Below, piece after piece: positions 41,402 to 49,156 of a DNA stretch of 56,382 bases. Below the pieces are notes generated by a model. The model worked only from the letters and a program-made list of their open reading frames with translations, was not told the origin of the DNA and did no database searches. Origin of the DNA: Gemmataceae bacterium (GTDB lineage Bacteria > Planctomycetota > Planctomycetia > Gemmatales > Gemmataceae); NCBI GenBank assembly GCA_009692005.1, contig SHZZ01000020.1:1-56382 (forward strand), written 5' to 3'. A program made the position numbers and the translations under genes. Positions within the stretch are counted from its first letter, which is position 1, and each line of letters begins with the position of its first letter.

Positions 41402-42181
41402 GTGCTGGTGGAAGAACGCCGTCAAAGGGTCCTTGATCTTGTTAGCTCCAAAGGGTTTGCCTCCTTGGCTGACCTCGCTAACCAAATTCAAGTCTCTGAA
41501 TCGACGGTACGGCGGGATCTGGAGTTTTGGCATCAGCAGGGCCAACTGAGGAGAACCCACGGCGGGGCAATTTTCGTGGGGGATGGCGGGTCGTTTCCTT
41601 CCTTCGAAGAACGGACCGATTCTCAACTGAATGAAAAGCAAGCGGTGGCCCGGGCAGCGGCAGGCCGCGTCCGCGATGGGGAAACTATCCTGCTCGATGG
41701 CGGCACCACAACCCTGGAAGTTGCCAGGCTTCTCTTGGGCCGTTCTCTCCAAGTGGTGACCAACAGTCTGCCCATTGCAGTATTGCTCGCCGGCAGCAGG
41801 GAAACCGATCTCGTTCTTTTGGGCGGCTACATCTACCCCAAGACCGGGGTGGCGCTTGGCCCCTTCACCATTCGCATGATGCAAGACCTGCATGTGCACC
41901 AGACGCTGCTGAGCGTCAGCGGGTTGACCGAGCGGGGGCTGTTCAACAGCAACTTATTATTGGTGGAAACAGAACGGCAAATGATGCGCTGCGCCGACGA
42001 GGTGGTGCTGCTGGCGGACCACACGAAGATTGGCAAGCCGGCGCTGGCCTTTCTCTGCGAATGGTCGGAAGTCGATCTTTTGGTCATTGACAAGCACCTG
42101 CCGGAAGCGAAGAAATCGCTCTTGGCGCAAACGGGCGTGCGGACCCTGGTGGCGGGTCAGGAAGAGGAGTTTGACGGATGA
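41402..42181 (+). CDS. DeoR-family transcriptional regulator of the BMC locus
   Basis: 259 residues from GTG 41402 (AGGAG seven bases upstream); a longer frame upstream would translate the promoter. N-terminal HTH_DeoR: EERRQRVLDLVSSKG, SLADLANQIQVSESTVRRDL then HGGA. The C-terminal sugar-phosphate sensor domain (DeoRC) has EKQAVARAAA, ILLDGGTTTLEVARLL, VTNSLPIAVLL and DLVLLGGYIYP. DeoR proteins respond to phosphorylated sugars; a likely effector is L-fuculose/L-rhamnulose phosphate or a pathway intermediate. First gene of the BMC operon. It overlaps pduL by ATGA, so the regulator and locus are probably co-transcribed. Confidence 0.92.
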   Translation: MLVEERRQRVLDLVSSKGFASLADLANQIQVSESTVRRDLEFWHQQGQLRRTHGGAIFVGDGGSFPSFEERTDSQLNEKQAVARAAAGRVRDGETILLDGGTTTLEVARLLLGRSLQVVTNSLPIAVLLAGSRETDLVLLGGYIYPKTGVALGPFTIRMMQDLHVHQTLLSVSGLTERGLFNSNLLLVETERQMMRCADEVVLLADHTKIGKPALAFLCEWSEVDLLVIDKHLPEAKKSLLAQTGVRTLVAGQEEEFDG

Positions 42182-42867
42182 GCGCGACGGTGGCGATACC
42201 CGTGGGATTGGATCGCAGCCTGGTGGAACGGCTGGTGCGGGAAGCCTTGCAAGGTCATTTGGCGCCAGGGCCGGCTTCACTGCCGCCTGGGCAGCCCAAC
42301 CCCTTGGTGGTGAATGTGTCCGCCCGGCACGCGCATGTGACGCAGGAAGACCTGGAGAAACTATTTGGCAAGGGACATCAGTTGAAGGTGTTCAAGTCGC
42401 TGTACCAGGAGGGGTTTTTCGCTGCGGAGGAAACCCTCACCATCGTCGGCCCCAGGCACCGCATGATCACGAATTTGCGCATCCTTGGCCCCTGCCGCGA
42501 CCACAGCCAGGTGGAGCTGGCCTTCACCGACGCGGTTCAACTGGGGCTGGAAATTCCTGTGCGCAAGAGCGGCGACCACCGCGATAGCCCTGGCTGCTAC
42601 CTCATGGGCCCTGCGGGAATGATTCACTTGCCCCGGGGCGTGATCCGCCACGAGAGGCATGTGCACATGAACTCTGCCGACGCGGCGTATTTTTCCGTGA
42701 AGGATGGCGAGCGCGTTCACCTGCGGGTGAAGAGCGATTGCCCGACAGTATTGGAAAGCCTTTTGGTGCGGGTGTCCAATGGCACCCGTTTGGAAGTCCA
42801 CATCGACACCGATGAGGGCAATGCTTGCAACTATCCCCGGGCAACGGGGTTTGAACTGTTTCGCTAA
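42178..42867 (+). CDS. pduL: PduL-type phosphate acyltransferase (BMC core enzyme)
   Basis: 229 residues. An N-terminal amphipathic helix (DRSLVERLVREALQGHL) is a typical encapsulation peptide, followed by a Pro-rich linker. The two PduL halves show zinc ligands HAH in NVSARHAHVTQEDLEKLFG and H-x-H in RHERHVHMNSADA, plus the late HIDTDEGNA. It swaps CoA for phosphate on acyl-CoA; in this locus lactyl-CoA to lactyl-phosphate, regenerating CoA inside the compartment. Corresponds to pvuC of the described planctomycete locus, if my recollection of the naming is right. Confidence 0.93.
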   Translation: MSATVAIPVGLDRSLVERLVREALQGHLAPGPASLPPGQPNPLVVNVSARHAHVTQEDLEKLFGKGHQLKVFKSLYQEGFFAAEETLTIVGPRHRMITNLRILGPCRDHSQVELAFTDAVQLGLEIPVRKSGDHRDSPGCYLMGPAGMIHLPRGVIRHERHVHMNSADAAYFSVKDGERVHLRVKSDCPTVLESLLVRVSNGTRLEVHIDTDEGNACNYPRATGFELFR

Positions 42868-42920
42868 GGCGCGGCCCGCTTGGGGCGGGTGGCGGGCTGG
42901 CGGATTTTGGAGGTTAGACA

Positions 42921-43214
42921 ATGGCAACACAGATGGAAGCCCTGGGCATGATCGAAACCCGCGGGCTGATTCCTTTGATTGAAGCCAGCGACACGATGCT
43001 GAAGGCGGCGAATGTGAAGCTGGTGGGCTGGTCGAAAATCGGCAGCGGTTTGGTGACCGCGCTGATAACCGGCGATGTGGCGGCGGTGAAAGCCGCGGTC
43101 GATGCCGGCGCCGCAGCCGCCGGGCGCGTGGGCGAAGTCGTGGGCGTGCAGGTGATCCCGCGTCCGCACGAAGATGTCGCCACCCTGCTTCCCGAACGCA
43201 AACCCGCAAGCTAA
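42921..43214 (+). CDS. BMC-H shell protein 1
   Basis: 97 residues, single Pf00936 domain: [56 protein letters not shown]. Pore loop is KIGSG. Forms cyclic hexamers that tile the facets of the compartment. 53 bases after pduL, with AGG-rich leader (GGAGG eight to twelve bases before ATG). Paired with a second, differently pored BMC-H. Confidence 0.95.
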   Translation: MATQMEALGMIETRGLIPLIEASDTMLKAANVKLVGWSKIGSGLVTALITGDVAAVKAAVDAGAAAAGRVGEVVGVQVIPRPHEDVATLLPERKPAS

Positions 43215-43252
43215 AACTGGCAAACTTACACCACACTTTGGGAGATTGAACA

Positions 43253-43549
43253 ATGGCGACAGTGACAACGCGGGGGCCGGCGGAGGCCCTCGGCATGGTG
43301 GAAACCAAGGGATATATCGCGGCCATAGCGGCAACCGACGCAATGTGCAAAGCGGCCAATGTCACCCTGGCGGGACAGGTGCAGATCGGCAATGCCTTTG
43401 TCTGCACTTTCGTACGCGGGGATGTCGGCTCGGTGCGCGCAGCGGTTGACGCCGGTTCGCAGGCCGCCACGGCCAATGGCGAACTGGTTTCAGCCCATGT
43501 CATCGCACGGCCCGAGAAAGATGTCCTCGACTTCTTCCTCGGCAAGTAA
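43253..43549 (+). CDS. BMC-H shell protein 2
   Basis: 98 residues, Pf00936 domain with a seven-residue N-terminal extension (TVTTRGP). [61 protein letters not shown]. The pore region QIGNA differs from the KIGSG of its neighbour, and a Cys lies close behind it, so the two hexamers probably pass different metabolites. Planctomycete loci keep exactly two BMC-H and no tandem-domain (BMC-T) proteins, as here. Confidence 0.95.
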   Translation: MATVTTRGPAEALGMVETKGYIAAIAATDAMCKAANVTLAGQVQIGNAFVCTFVRGDVGSVRAAVDAGSQAATANGELVSAHVIARPEKDVLDFFLGK

Positions 43550-43561
43550 CGGAGAGAAGGC

Positions 43562-44737
43562 ATGAAGATCCTGGTGGCCAACTTAGGCAGCACCAGCTTC
43601 AAGTACCGTCTCTTTGAAATGAACGGCGAGAAGCTGCTGGCCCGGGGCGGAGTGGAGCGGATCGGCGCGCCGACCTCGCCTTGCTTCGTGCAATTGGGCG
43701 AATGCAAGGAAGAGGCGCAGGTGAAGGCGCCCGACCACGCGGCAGCGGTGCGCCTGTGCCTGGAGCAGCTAACCAGCAGGGGGTGCCTCAAGGATGCCAG
43801 CGAACTGGCGGCGATCGGCTTCAAGGCCGTTCATGCCAAGGGTGTGACCGGGGCCCAGCGGGTGGATGAGCGGGTTCTGGCGGCCATGGAGGCCTACGCC
43901 GATGTGGCGCCCGCGCACAATCCCCCTTACATCAAGACCATGCGTTTGCTGGCGGAGAAACTGCCGAGCATTCCCCTGGTGGCGGCGTTTGAAACTGGCT
44001 TCCATGAGACCATCGCTCCGGCCGAGAAAAATTACGCCATCCCGGTTGAATGGATTGCCCAGCACGGGATCAAGCGCTGGGGCTTTCACGGCGCCAGCCA
44101 TCGCTTTATCGCGGGCAGGACAGCGGAGCTGCTCGGCAACGCCAAGGCCAGGATCATTTCCTGCCACTTGGGCGGGTCGAGTTCGCTTTGTGCCATCCGC
44201 GACGGGAAGTCGGCGGCCAACAGCCTGGGCATGAGCCCGCAATCCGGGCTGCCGCACAACAATCGCGTGGGCGATTTTGATCCTTTCGCCTTGCCGGTGC
44301 TGCTGCGGGAAACTGGCAAGTCGCTGGAACAGCTTCTGGACGACCTGGCCAATCGCTCGGGTCTGCTCGGGCTGTCGGGGAAGAACGACATGCGCGACAT
44401 CGAAGAAGGATCGGCTCGAGGCGACTCCGGCTGTCGGCTGGCCATGGAGGTTTTCACGGCGTCGATCCGCCACTACCTGGGGGCGTACTTGCTGTTATTG
44501 GGGGGTGCGGATGCCATCGTCTTCACCGGTGGGATCGGGGAAAACTCGCGCTCGTTGCGGCGGGAAGTCTGCCAGGGACTGGATTGGTTTGGCATCACTC
44601 TTGATGAGAAGAAAAATGAAACGGCCCAGGGAGAGGTGGCGATTCACGCCCCTTCCAGCCGCGTGCAACTGTGGATCATGCCGACGAACGAAGAAATCGT
44701 AGTGGCCCGGCAGGCGCGTGACCTGCTGGCGGGTTAA
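43562..44737 (+). CDS. ackA: Acetate kinase homologue of the BMC locus (probable acyl/lactyl kinase)
   Basis: 391 residues. ASKHA kinase of the acetate kinase family: NLGSTSFKYRLFE, GFHGASHRF (catalytic His), SCHLGGSSSLCAIR, FTGGIGENS and PTNEE. It differs from housekeeping enzymes at conserved places: the catalytic Asp of FDTAFH is Glu (FETGFH), GTRSGDIDP reads NNRVGDFDP, and CHLGNG reads CHLGGS. It likely converts acyl-phosphate (lactyl- or propionyl-phosphate) and ADP to acid and ATP, the energy-yielding last step, perhaps outside the shell because no encapsulation peptide is visible. Confidence 0.9.
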   Translation: MKILVANLGSTSFKYRLFEMNGEKLLARGGVERIGAPTSPCFVQLGECKEEAQVKAPDHAAAVRLCLEQLTSRGCLKDASELAAIGFKAVHAKGVTGAQRVDERVLAAMEAYADVAPAHNPPYIKTMRLLAEKLPSIPLVAAFETGFHETIAPAEKNYAIPVEWIAQHGIKRWGFHGASHRFIAGRTAELLGNAKARIISCHLGGSSSLCAIRDGKSAANSLGMSPQSGLPHNNRVGDFDPFALPVLLRETGKSLEQLLDDLANRSGLLGLSGKNDMRDIEEGSARGDSGCRLAMEVFTASIRHYLGAYLLLLGGADAIVFTGGIGENSRSLRREVCQGLDWFGITLDEKKNETAQGEVAIHAPSSRVQLWIMPTNEEIVVARQARDLLAG

Positions 44738-44751
44738 CCAAGGAGTTTTTC

Positions 44752-44985
44752 ATGATCGTGAACATCACCTACTGCACCTCTTGAGGGTACAGGAATTTCT
44801 CCGCCAGTTTGGCGGGGGCTATTCAGAAGGCGCATGGCGACAAGGTTACTGTCAACCAGAAGACCGGCTCGGGCGGGGTCTTCGATGTCGAAATCGACGG
44901 GAAGATGGTATTCCGCAAGTGGGACGAGAACCGCTTCCCCGATAACAAAGAGATCCTTAAAGCCATCGCCGGGCAGTTGAAATAA
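44752..44985 (+). CDS. SelW/Rdx-family selenoprotein candidate (CxxU, TGA read as selenocysteine)
   Basis: 77 residues if the TGA at 44782-44784 is translated. ATG 44752 follows AAGGAG. The sequence reads MIVNITYCTS-U-GYRNFSASLAGA, then GVFDVEIDGKMVFRKWDENR and FPDNKEILKAI, which is the SelW/SelT/SelH (Rdx) thioredoxin-like fold from end to end. Cys8 and the TGA codon 11 make the family's CxxU redox motif exactly where CxxC or CxxU is expected. A hairpin with a G in the apical loop lies 22 bases after the TGA. The frame ends at TAA 44983-44985, ten bases before the next shell gene. A thiol redox role inside or next to the compartment is inferred. Conventional translation would give only ten residues. 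Confidence 0.85.
44798..44818 (+). promoter_or_regulatory. Candidate bacterial SECIS hairpin
   Basis: CCGCCA (44801-44806) pairs with TGGCGG (44810-44815) around a GTT loop. The stem extends by T-G, C-G, T-G to nine pairs. The loop G (44807) is 22 bases after the TGA, within the 16-37 base window accepted for bacterial SECIS elements, which need a G in the first two loop positions. It lies inside the coding frame, as bacterial SECIS elements do. Confidence 0.7.
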
Positions 44986-44995
44986 GGAGTTTCCC

Positions 44996-45313
44996 ATGTT
45001 CGTGGCGCGGGTAACGGGAACCGTGGTGTCAACGCAAAAGGTCGCCTCGATGACGGGGCAAAAGCTGCTGATCGTCGAGCCGCTGCGGATCGATCCTACG
45101 GATCGAGAAAAACTGATCGGCACGGGCCGCAGCTTTGTCGTGGTGGATACGGTCGGCGCGGGCCAGGATGAAACCGTGCTCATCGTGCAGGGTTCAAGCG
45201 CGCGGCTGACCCCGCAGACCGAGAAACTTCCGGTCGACGCCACCATCATTGGCATAGTCGACCGGGTGCTGGTCGGGCAGAAAACAGTGTTCAAAGGCGG
45301 CGAGCGGAACTGA
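44996..45313 (+). CDS. BMC-P (EutN/CcmL) pentameric shell protein 1
   Basis: 105 residues, Pf03319 domain: MFVARVTGTVVSTQKVASMT, GQKLLIVEPL, FVVVDTVGAGQDETVLIVQG, PVDATIIGIVDRV. BMC-P pentamers cap the vertices of the shell. Starts ten bases after the SelW-like stop; GGAG upstream. The domain order and the GAG turn are typical. Confidence 0.95.
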   Translation: MFVARVTGTVVSTQKVASMTGQKLLIVEPLRIDPTDREKLIGTGRSFVVVDTVGAGQDETVLIVQGSSARLTPQTEKLPVDATIIGIVDRVLVGQKTVFKGGERN

Positions 45314-45338
45314 AATTTCCTGAGGAAAGGCAAAAGCC

Positions 45339-46760
45339 ATGCAAGTTACGGATGATCTGGTAAGAAGCGTGGTGCAGCAGGTGCTGGCGAAAATCGGCGT
45401 GGGTGGAAGCCCAGTTTCGCAAGCGGGAAAGTGTGGCGCGGACGGCGTGTTTCAGGAAGTGGAAAGCGCCGTGGCCGCCGCCGCTGCCGCCCAAAAACTC
45501 TTCGAGCGCAAAGGGCTGGAAGAGCGGCGCAAGGCCGTCGCTTGCATCCGCAAGATCTGCCTCGAGCGGGCGGAGGAACTCGGGCGGGAGGAGTTCGAGG
45601 AAACCAAAATCGGCCGCCTGGTGCACAAGATTGAAAAGCTCAAGATCATTGCCGACCGCATTCCCGGGGTGGAGTTTCTCAAGACCGAAGCCTTCAGCGG
45701 CGAGAACGGCATCACCCTGCAGGAATACGCTCCCTTCGGCGTGATCGGCGTCATCACTCCGGTCACTCATTCACTGCCGACACTGGCCTGCAACGCCATC
45801 AACATGCTGGCCTCGGGCAACAGCATGGTGGTCAACCCGCATCCGTCCGGGGCGCGCATCGCTTGCAAGGGCGTGCGCCTGTTCAACCTGGCGATCCGCC
45901 AGGCCATTGGCATCGAAAACCTGATCACGATTATTGAGAAGCCGACCTTGGAAAGCGCGCAGGCGATCTTCGATCACAGGGAAGTGCGCATGCTGTGCGT
46001 GACCGGAGGCCCGGCGGTGGGTCGAGCGGCGCTGCGCAGCCCCAAGCGCGCGGTGGTGGCTGGGCCGGGCAACCCGCCGGTAGTCGTCGATGAAACCGCC
46101 GACCTCGACAACGCCGCCAAGAGCATCATCGCCGGCGCAGCCTACGACAATAACCTTCTCTGCATCGGCGAGAAGGAAGTCTTCGCAGTCGATGCCATCT
46201 TCGAAGAACTGCTGCAGGCCATGGGTAGATACAAGGCGGTTCGGCTCAATGCCCAGCAAGTGGAGGCGCTGACCCAGGCGGCCATGAAACCTTCGGAAGA
46301 CAAAAAATATTTCGTGCCTGCCAAAGAGTTGCTGGGACAGGACGCGGCAATTCTTGCCAAAAAGATCGGCCTGCAGGTTCCCGCGGATACCGAGTTGCTG
46401 TTCGGCGAAACCAAAGAAAGCAATCCCTTTGTTCCCACCGAACAGATGATGCCGTTCGTTCCTTTTGTCCGCGTGCCGGATGCCGAAACCGCCATCGCTT
46501 TGGCCAAAAAGCACGAACATGGTTTCAAACACACCAGCATCATCCACTCGCGCAATGTGGAAACGATCACGCGCATGGGCCGCGAGATGGACACCACTCT
46601 TTTCGTGCAGAACGGTCCAAGCACCGCCGGGCTGGGCAGTGGTGGAGAAGGGTATTTGAGTTTCAGCATCGCCACGCCCACGGGCGAAGGCGTCACCACG
46701 CCATTAACCTTTACGCGCCAGCGGCGGTCGACCACGGTCGGCGCCCTGCGTGTGATCTAA
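45339..46760 (+). CDS. CoA-acylating aldehyde dehydrogenase (PduP/EutE-like), BMC signature enzyme
   Basis: 473 residues. N-terminal encapsulation peptide ([18 protein letters not shown]) and linker, then the ALDH fold: [59 protein letters not shown] and the Cys motif [11 protein letters not shown]. It oxidises an aldehyde with NAD+ and CoA to acyl-CoA; in planctomycete loci the substrate is thought to be L-lactaldehyde, giving lactyl-CoA. It corresponds to pvuI. Start at ATG 45339, AGGAAAGG upstream. Confidence 0.94.
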   Translation: MQVTDDLVRSVVQQVLAKIGVGGSPVSQAGKCGADGVFQEVESAVAAAAAAQKLFERKGLEERRKAVACIRKICLERAEELGREEFEETKIGRLVHKIEKLKIIADRIPGVEFLKTEAFSGENGITLQEYAPFGVIGVITPVTHSLPTLACNAINMLASGNSMVVNPHPSGARIACKGVRLFNLAIRQAIGIENLITIIEKPTLESAQAIFDHREVRMLCVTGGPAVGRAALRSPKRAVVAGPGNPPVVVDETADLDNAAKSIIAGAAYDNNLLCIGEKEVFAVDAIFEELLQAMGRYKAVRLNAQQVEALTQAAMKPSEDKKYFVPAKELLGQDAAILAKKIGLQVPADTELLFGETKESNPFVPTEQMMPFVPFVRVPDAETAIALAKKHEHGFKHTSIIHSRNVETITRMGREMDTTLFVQNGPSTAGLGSGGEGYLSFSIATPTGEGVTTPLTFTRQRRSTTVGALRVI

Positions 46761-46769
46761 GGAGGCGCC

Positions 46770-47027
46770 ATGCTGACTGGAATCATGGTGGGCACCGCGA
46801 CTTCAACCGCCAAGCACGATAGCTTGAACGGCTGGAAGCTGGCCCTGGTGCAAGCGCAAATGCAAGATGGCTCGCCGGATGGTGAACCTGTGCTGGCCAT
46901 CGACAATCTTGGTGCGGCCATGGGCTCGCGGGTGGTGCTGACAAGCGAAGGCGGCGCCGTGCGCGACATGTTGAAGCGGAACGATTCCCCCGTGCGCTGG
47001 ATGGTGATGGGCCTATGCGACTCGTAA
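46770..47027 (+). CDS. BMC-P (EutN/CcmL) pentameric shell protein 2
   Basis: 85 residues, the compact form of Pf03319: MLTGIMVGTATSTAKHDSLN, GWKLALVQAQ, VLAIDNLGAAMGSRVVLTSE, RWMVMGLCDS. GGAGG seven bases upstream. Its 3' end overlaps the start of the RpiB-like gene by 13 bases. Confidence 0.93.
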   Translation: MLTGIMVGTATSTAKHDSLNGWKLALVQAQMQDGSPDGEPVLAIDNLGAAMGSRVVLTSEGGAVRDMLKRNDSPVRWMVMGLCDS

Positions 47028-47620
47028 ACGGCACAGTTGTGGAGTGGCCGGGAGCTGTGCTGGCTCTGGCCGACCTGAAGAAGCTAGCCGCGGGTCTGGC
47101 GGAGGTGGTGGTCGGGCCGAAGGTGGTTCTGACCCCATGCGCCAGGGAAGAGTTGCAGCGTCTGGGAATCGTGCTGGTGCGGCGCGAGTTGAGGATGGAG
47201 GAAGGAAGTTGGGGCCTGGCGCAGGATCGGCGTCACGCGCTGGTGGAAGCGGCGGTGGCGGCGTTGGCGCGGGAAGGGAAAAAAGGACGCCTGCTTGAGG
47301 TGTCGGGAATATTGGGAGGCGTGGCCCTGGGCCGCGCGGTGGGAGAAAAGGTGGCGCAAGGCATGGTCAAGAGTGCGGTATTGTTTTGCCAGGAACCTGA
47401 AGCGGCGGCCTGCGCGGCGAACAAGCTGCCGGGGCTGCGCGCCGCGGCCGTCTGCGGAGTGCCCCAGGCAAAACGGGCCCAGGCCACCCTGGGCGCCAAT
47501 TTCCTGGCGGTGGAGATGCCTGGCAGGACCTACTTTGAAATCCGCGCTGTCCTCGACCTGGCGGCGCTGACGCCATCTTGCCCCAAGGCCGATCTGGAGG
47601 TGACCGATGCGCGTCGCTGA
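47015..47620 (+). CDS. RpiB/LacAB-like protein embedded between shell genes
   Basis: 201 residues, overlapping the BMC-P genes on both sides (13 and 14 bases). The segment LFCQEPEAAACAANKLPGLR aligns with the ribose-5-phosphate isomerase B active-site strand (family CGTGIGMSIAANK-x-GIRAA) with the Cys and AANK in register, and RAQATLGANFLAVEM matches the following helix. The GTGIG phosphate-turn is lost, so ordinary isomerase activity is doubtful. An N-terminal extension of about 95 residues is unrelated and could mediate shell binding. Conserved in this position of planctomycete BMC loci, to my recollection. Role unknown. Confidence 0.65.
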   Translation: MRLVNGTVVEWPGAVLALADLKKLAAGLAEVVVGPKVVLTPCAREELQRLGIVLVRRELRMEEGSWGLAQDRRHALVEAAVAALAREGKKGRLLEVSGILGGVALGRAVGEKVAQGMVKSAVLFCQEPEAAACAANKLPGLRAAAVCGVPQAKRAQATLGANFLAVEMPGRTYFEIRAVLDLAALTPSCPKADLEVTDARR

Positions 47621-47897
47621 GGTAATCGGCACGGTCACGCTGTCCAAGGTTCACCCGTCCTTGATCGGGGCGCGTTGGATAATCGGCGTGCCTTGCAGTT
47701 TGCAGGCGCTGAAAAAGCAAGGCCCGGGCGACGGCGAGGACCTGGTGATTTTTGACGGAGTCGGCGCGGGCCTGGGAGCCCGAGTGGGATTCAGCGAAGG
47801 TGGCGAGGGCGCGGCCCCCTTTTACCCCGAGAAGAAACCGGTCGACGCCTACGCCGCCTTGATTCTCGACAACCTGGAGATCGACCCCCGTTTTTAG
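47607..47897 (+). CDS. BMC-P (EutN/CcmL) pentameric shell protein 3
   Basis: 96 residues, Pf03319: MRVAEVIGTVTLSKVHPSLI, GARWIIGVPCSL, LVIFDGVGAGLGARVGFSEG, VDAYAALILDNLEI. Third pentamer gene, starting within the RpiB-like gene. Three different BMC-P proteins with two BMC-H is the composition described for the planctomycete/verrucomicrobial compartment. Confidence 0.94.
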   Translation: MRVAEVIGTVTLSKVHPSLIGARWIIGVPCSLQALKKQGPGDGEDLVIFDGVGAGLGARVGFSEGGEGAAPFYPEKKPVDAYAALILDNLEIDPRF

Positions 47898-47923
47898 GGG
47901 ATTAAAATAGAAGGAAGCCTTTG

Positions 47924-48781
47924 ATGTACGCTAACGAATACAAATTGAAAGAGTTCATGTGCGAGATCGGGAGGCGGGTTTATAACCGTGGCTTTGCCGC
48001 CGCCAACGATGGCAACATCTCCATCCGCTTAAACGAGCGAGAAATCCTGTGCACGCCGACCATGGTCTCCAAGGGCTACATGAAACCCGAGGACATCTGC
48101 AAGGTGGATTACGAAGGGAAGCAGTTGGCGGGGATGCGCAAGCGATCCAGCGAGATTTTGCTGCACCTGAGCGTTTATAAAGTCCGCGCGGATGTCAACG
48201 GGGTGGTGCATTGCCATCCGCCTCACGCCACCGCTTTCGCTGTCGCCCACGAACCGATTCCCAAGGCGATATTGCCCGAGGTGGAGGTGTTCCTCGGCGA
48301 GGTGCCGACGGCGGTGTATGAAACCCCGGGCGGGCAGAAATTTGCCGACACCGTTCTCCCCTATGTCAAGAATTGCAACACCATCTTGCTGGCCAACCAC
48401 GGCACGCTGACCTTTGGCCCCGATCTGGAGAAGGCTTACTTCAACACCGAGATCATCGACGCTTATTGCCGCATCCTGTTGCTGGCCAGACAGCTCGGGC
48501 GCGTGCACTACTTCAACGACAAGGAAACAGCCGAGTTGCTGGCCTTGAAAAAGAAGCTGGGCTACGATGATGTCCGTTTCCAGGACAAAGCCTGCACGCT
48601 GCGCGGTGAGAATTGTTTCAACGAAGGCTACGGCTCTTTCAACCCGGAGCATACGGCCTTCCCCGTGACTGAGCAGGATGCCTGGGCCAAGAACAGCAAC
48701 AACCCCGGCATCGATGTCGACTCGCTGGTGAAAAAAATTACCGACCAGGTCATGGCAGCTTTGAAAGGCTCAGCCGCTTAA
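47924..48781 (+). CDS. Class II aldolase (L-fuculose/L-rhamnulose-phosphate aldolase-like), encapsulated
   Basis: 285 residues from ATG 47924. Aldolase class II/AraD family: NRGFAAANDGNISIRL, CTPTMVSKGYM, RKRSSEILLHLSVYK, GVVHCHPPHATAFAV (zinc His pair), LPEVEVFLGEVPTAVYETPG, LLANHGTLTFG (third zinc His). The C-terminus adds a linker and an amphipathic encapsulation peptide (IDVDSLVKKITDQVMAALKG). It should split L-fuculose-1-phosphate or L-rhamnulose-1-phosphate into DHAP and L-lactaldehyde, feeding the aldehyde dehydrogenase in the same shell. Corresponds to pvuN, the defining enzyme of this compartment. Confidence 0.92.
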   Translation: MYANEYKLKEFMCEIGRRVYNRGFAAANDGNISIRLNEREILCTPTMVSKGYMKPEDICKVDYEGKQLAGMRKRSSEILLHLSVYKVRADVNGVVHCHPPHATAFAVAHEPIPKAILPEVEVFLGEVPTAVYETPGGQKFADTVLPYVKNCNTILLANHGTLTFGPDLEKAYFNTEIIDAYCRILLLARQLGRVHYFNDKETAELLALKKKLGYDDVRFQDKACTLRGENCFNEGYGSFNPEHTAFPVTEQDAWAKNSNNPGIDVDSLVKKITDQVMAALKGSAA

Positions 48782-48820
48782 TTCAAAACACCGCGCCAAA
48801 CGAACGGATAGGATTTTCCC

Positions 48821-49156
48821 ATGTTCAGTTTTCGCAAGGACAAGACCGGCTTCTTCGCCACGCTATCCCTCATTCTCGTGATATCGGGCATGGTCATTGC
48901 CACGGGGGTGCTTTTAACCGTGGGCATCCTCCAAGGGAATTGGGAATACTACAGCCTGCCCATTCGCATTGTTCTCGGGGCCTCGTGGATGGCTTGCATT
49001 GTCATAGTCCTCGTTCGCATCGGGGTGTTCGGCGTGCAAAGGCAAAGGAAAAAACTTTTGGAACAAGCCGCCGCCCCCCAGCCGGCGCCGCCCGCAGCGG
49101 AACCGCCCGCACAGGCCCCCCAGCCCAGTGATCCCCAGAAGGAAGGTAACGGATGA
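48821..49156 (+). CDS. Small membrane protein in the BMC operon
   Basis: 111 residues. Two hydrophobic helices (LSLILVISGMVIATGVLLTV and LPIRIVLGASWMACIVIVLV), then a basic RQRKK stretch and a Pro/Ala-rich tail. Stop overlaps the next start (ATGA). No family recognised. It might tether the compartment or assist uptake, but this is speculation from position. Confidence 0.75.
   Translation: MFSFRKDKTGFFATLSLILVISGMVIATGVLLTVGILQGNWEYYSLPIRIVLGASWMACIVIVLVRIGVFGVQRQRKKLLEQAAAPQPAPPAAEPPAQAPQPSDPQKEGNG

Noticed and set aside
42361-43824. 487-codon leftward frame antisense to PduL and BMC-H genes
   Set aside because: GC-rich antisense frame mirrored on strongly supported genes; Ser/Pro/Arg-rich translation with no family features and no ribosome site.
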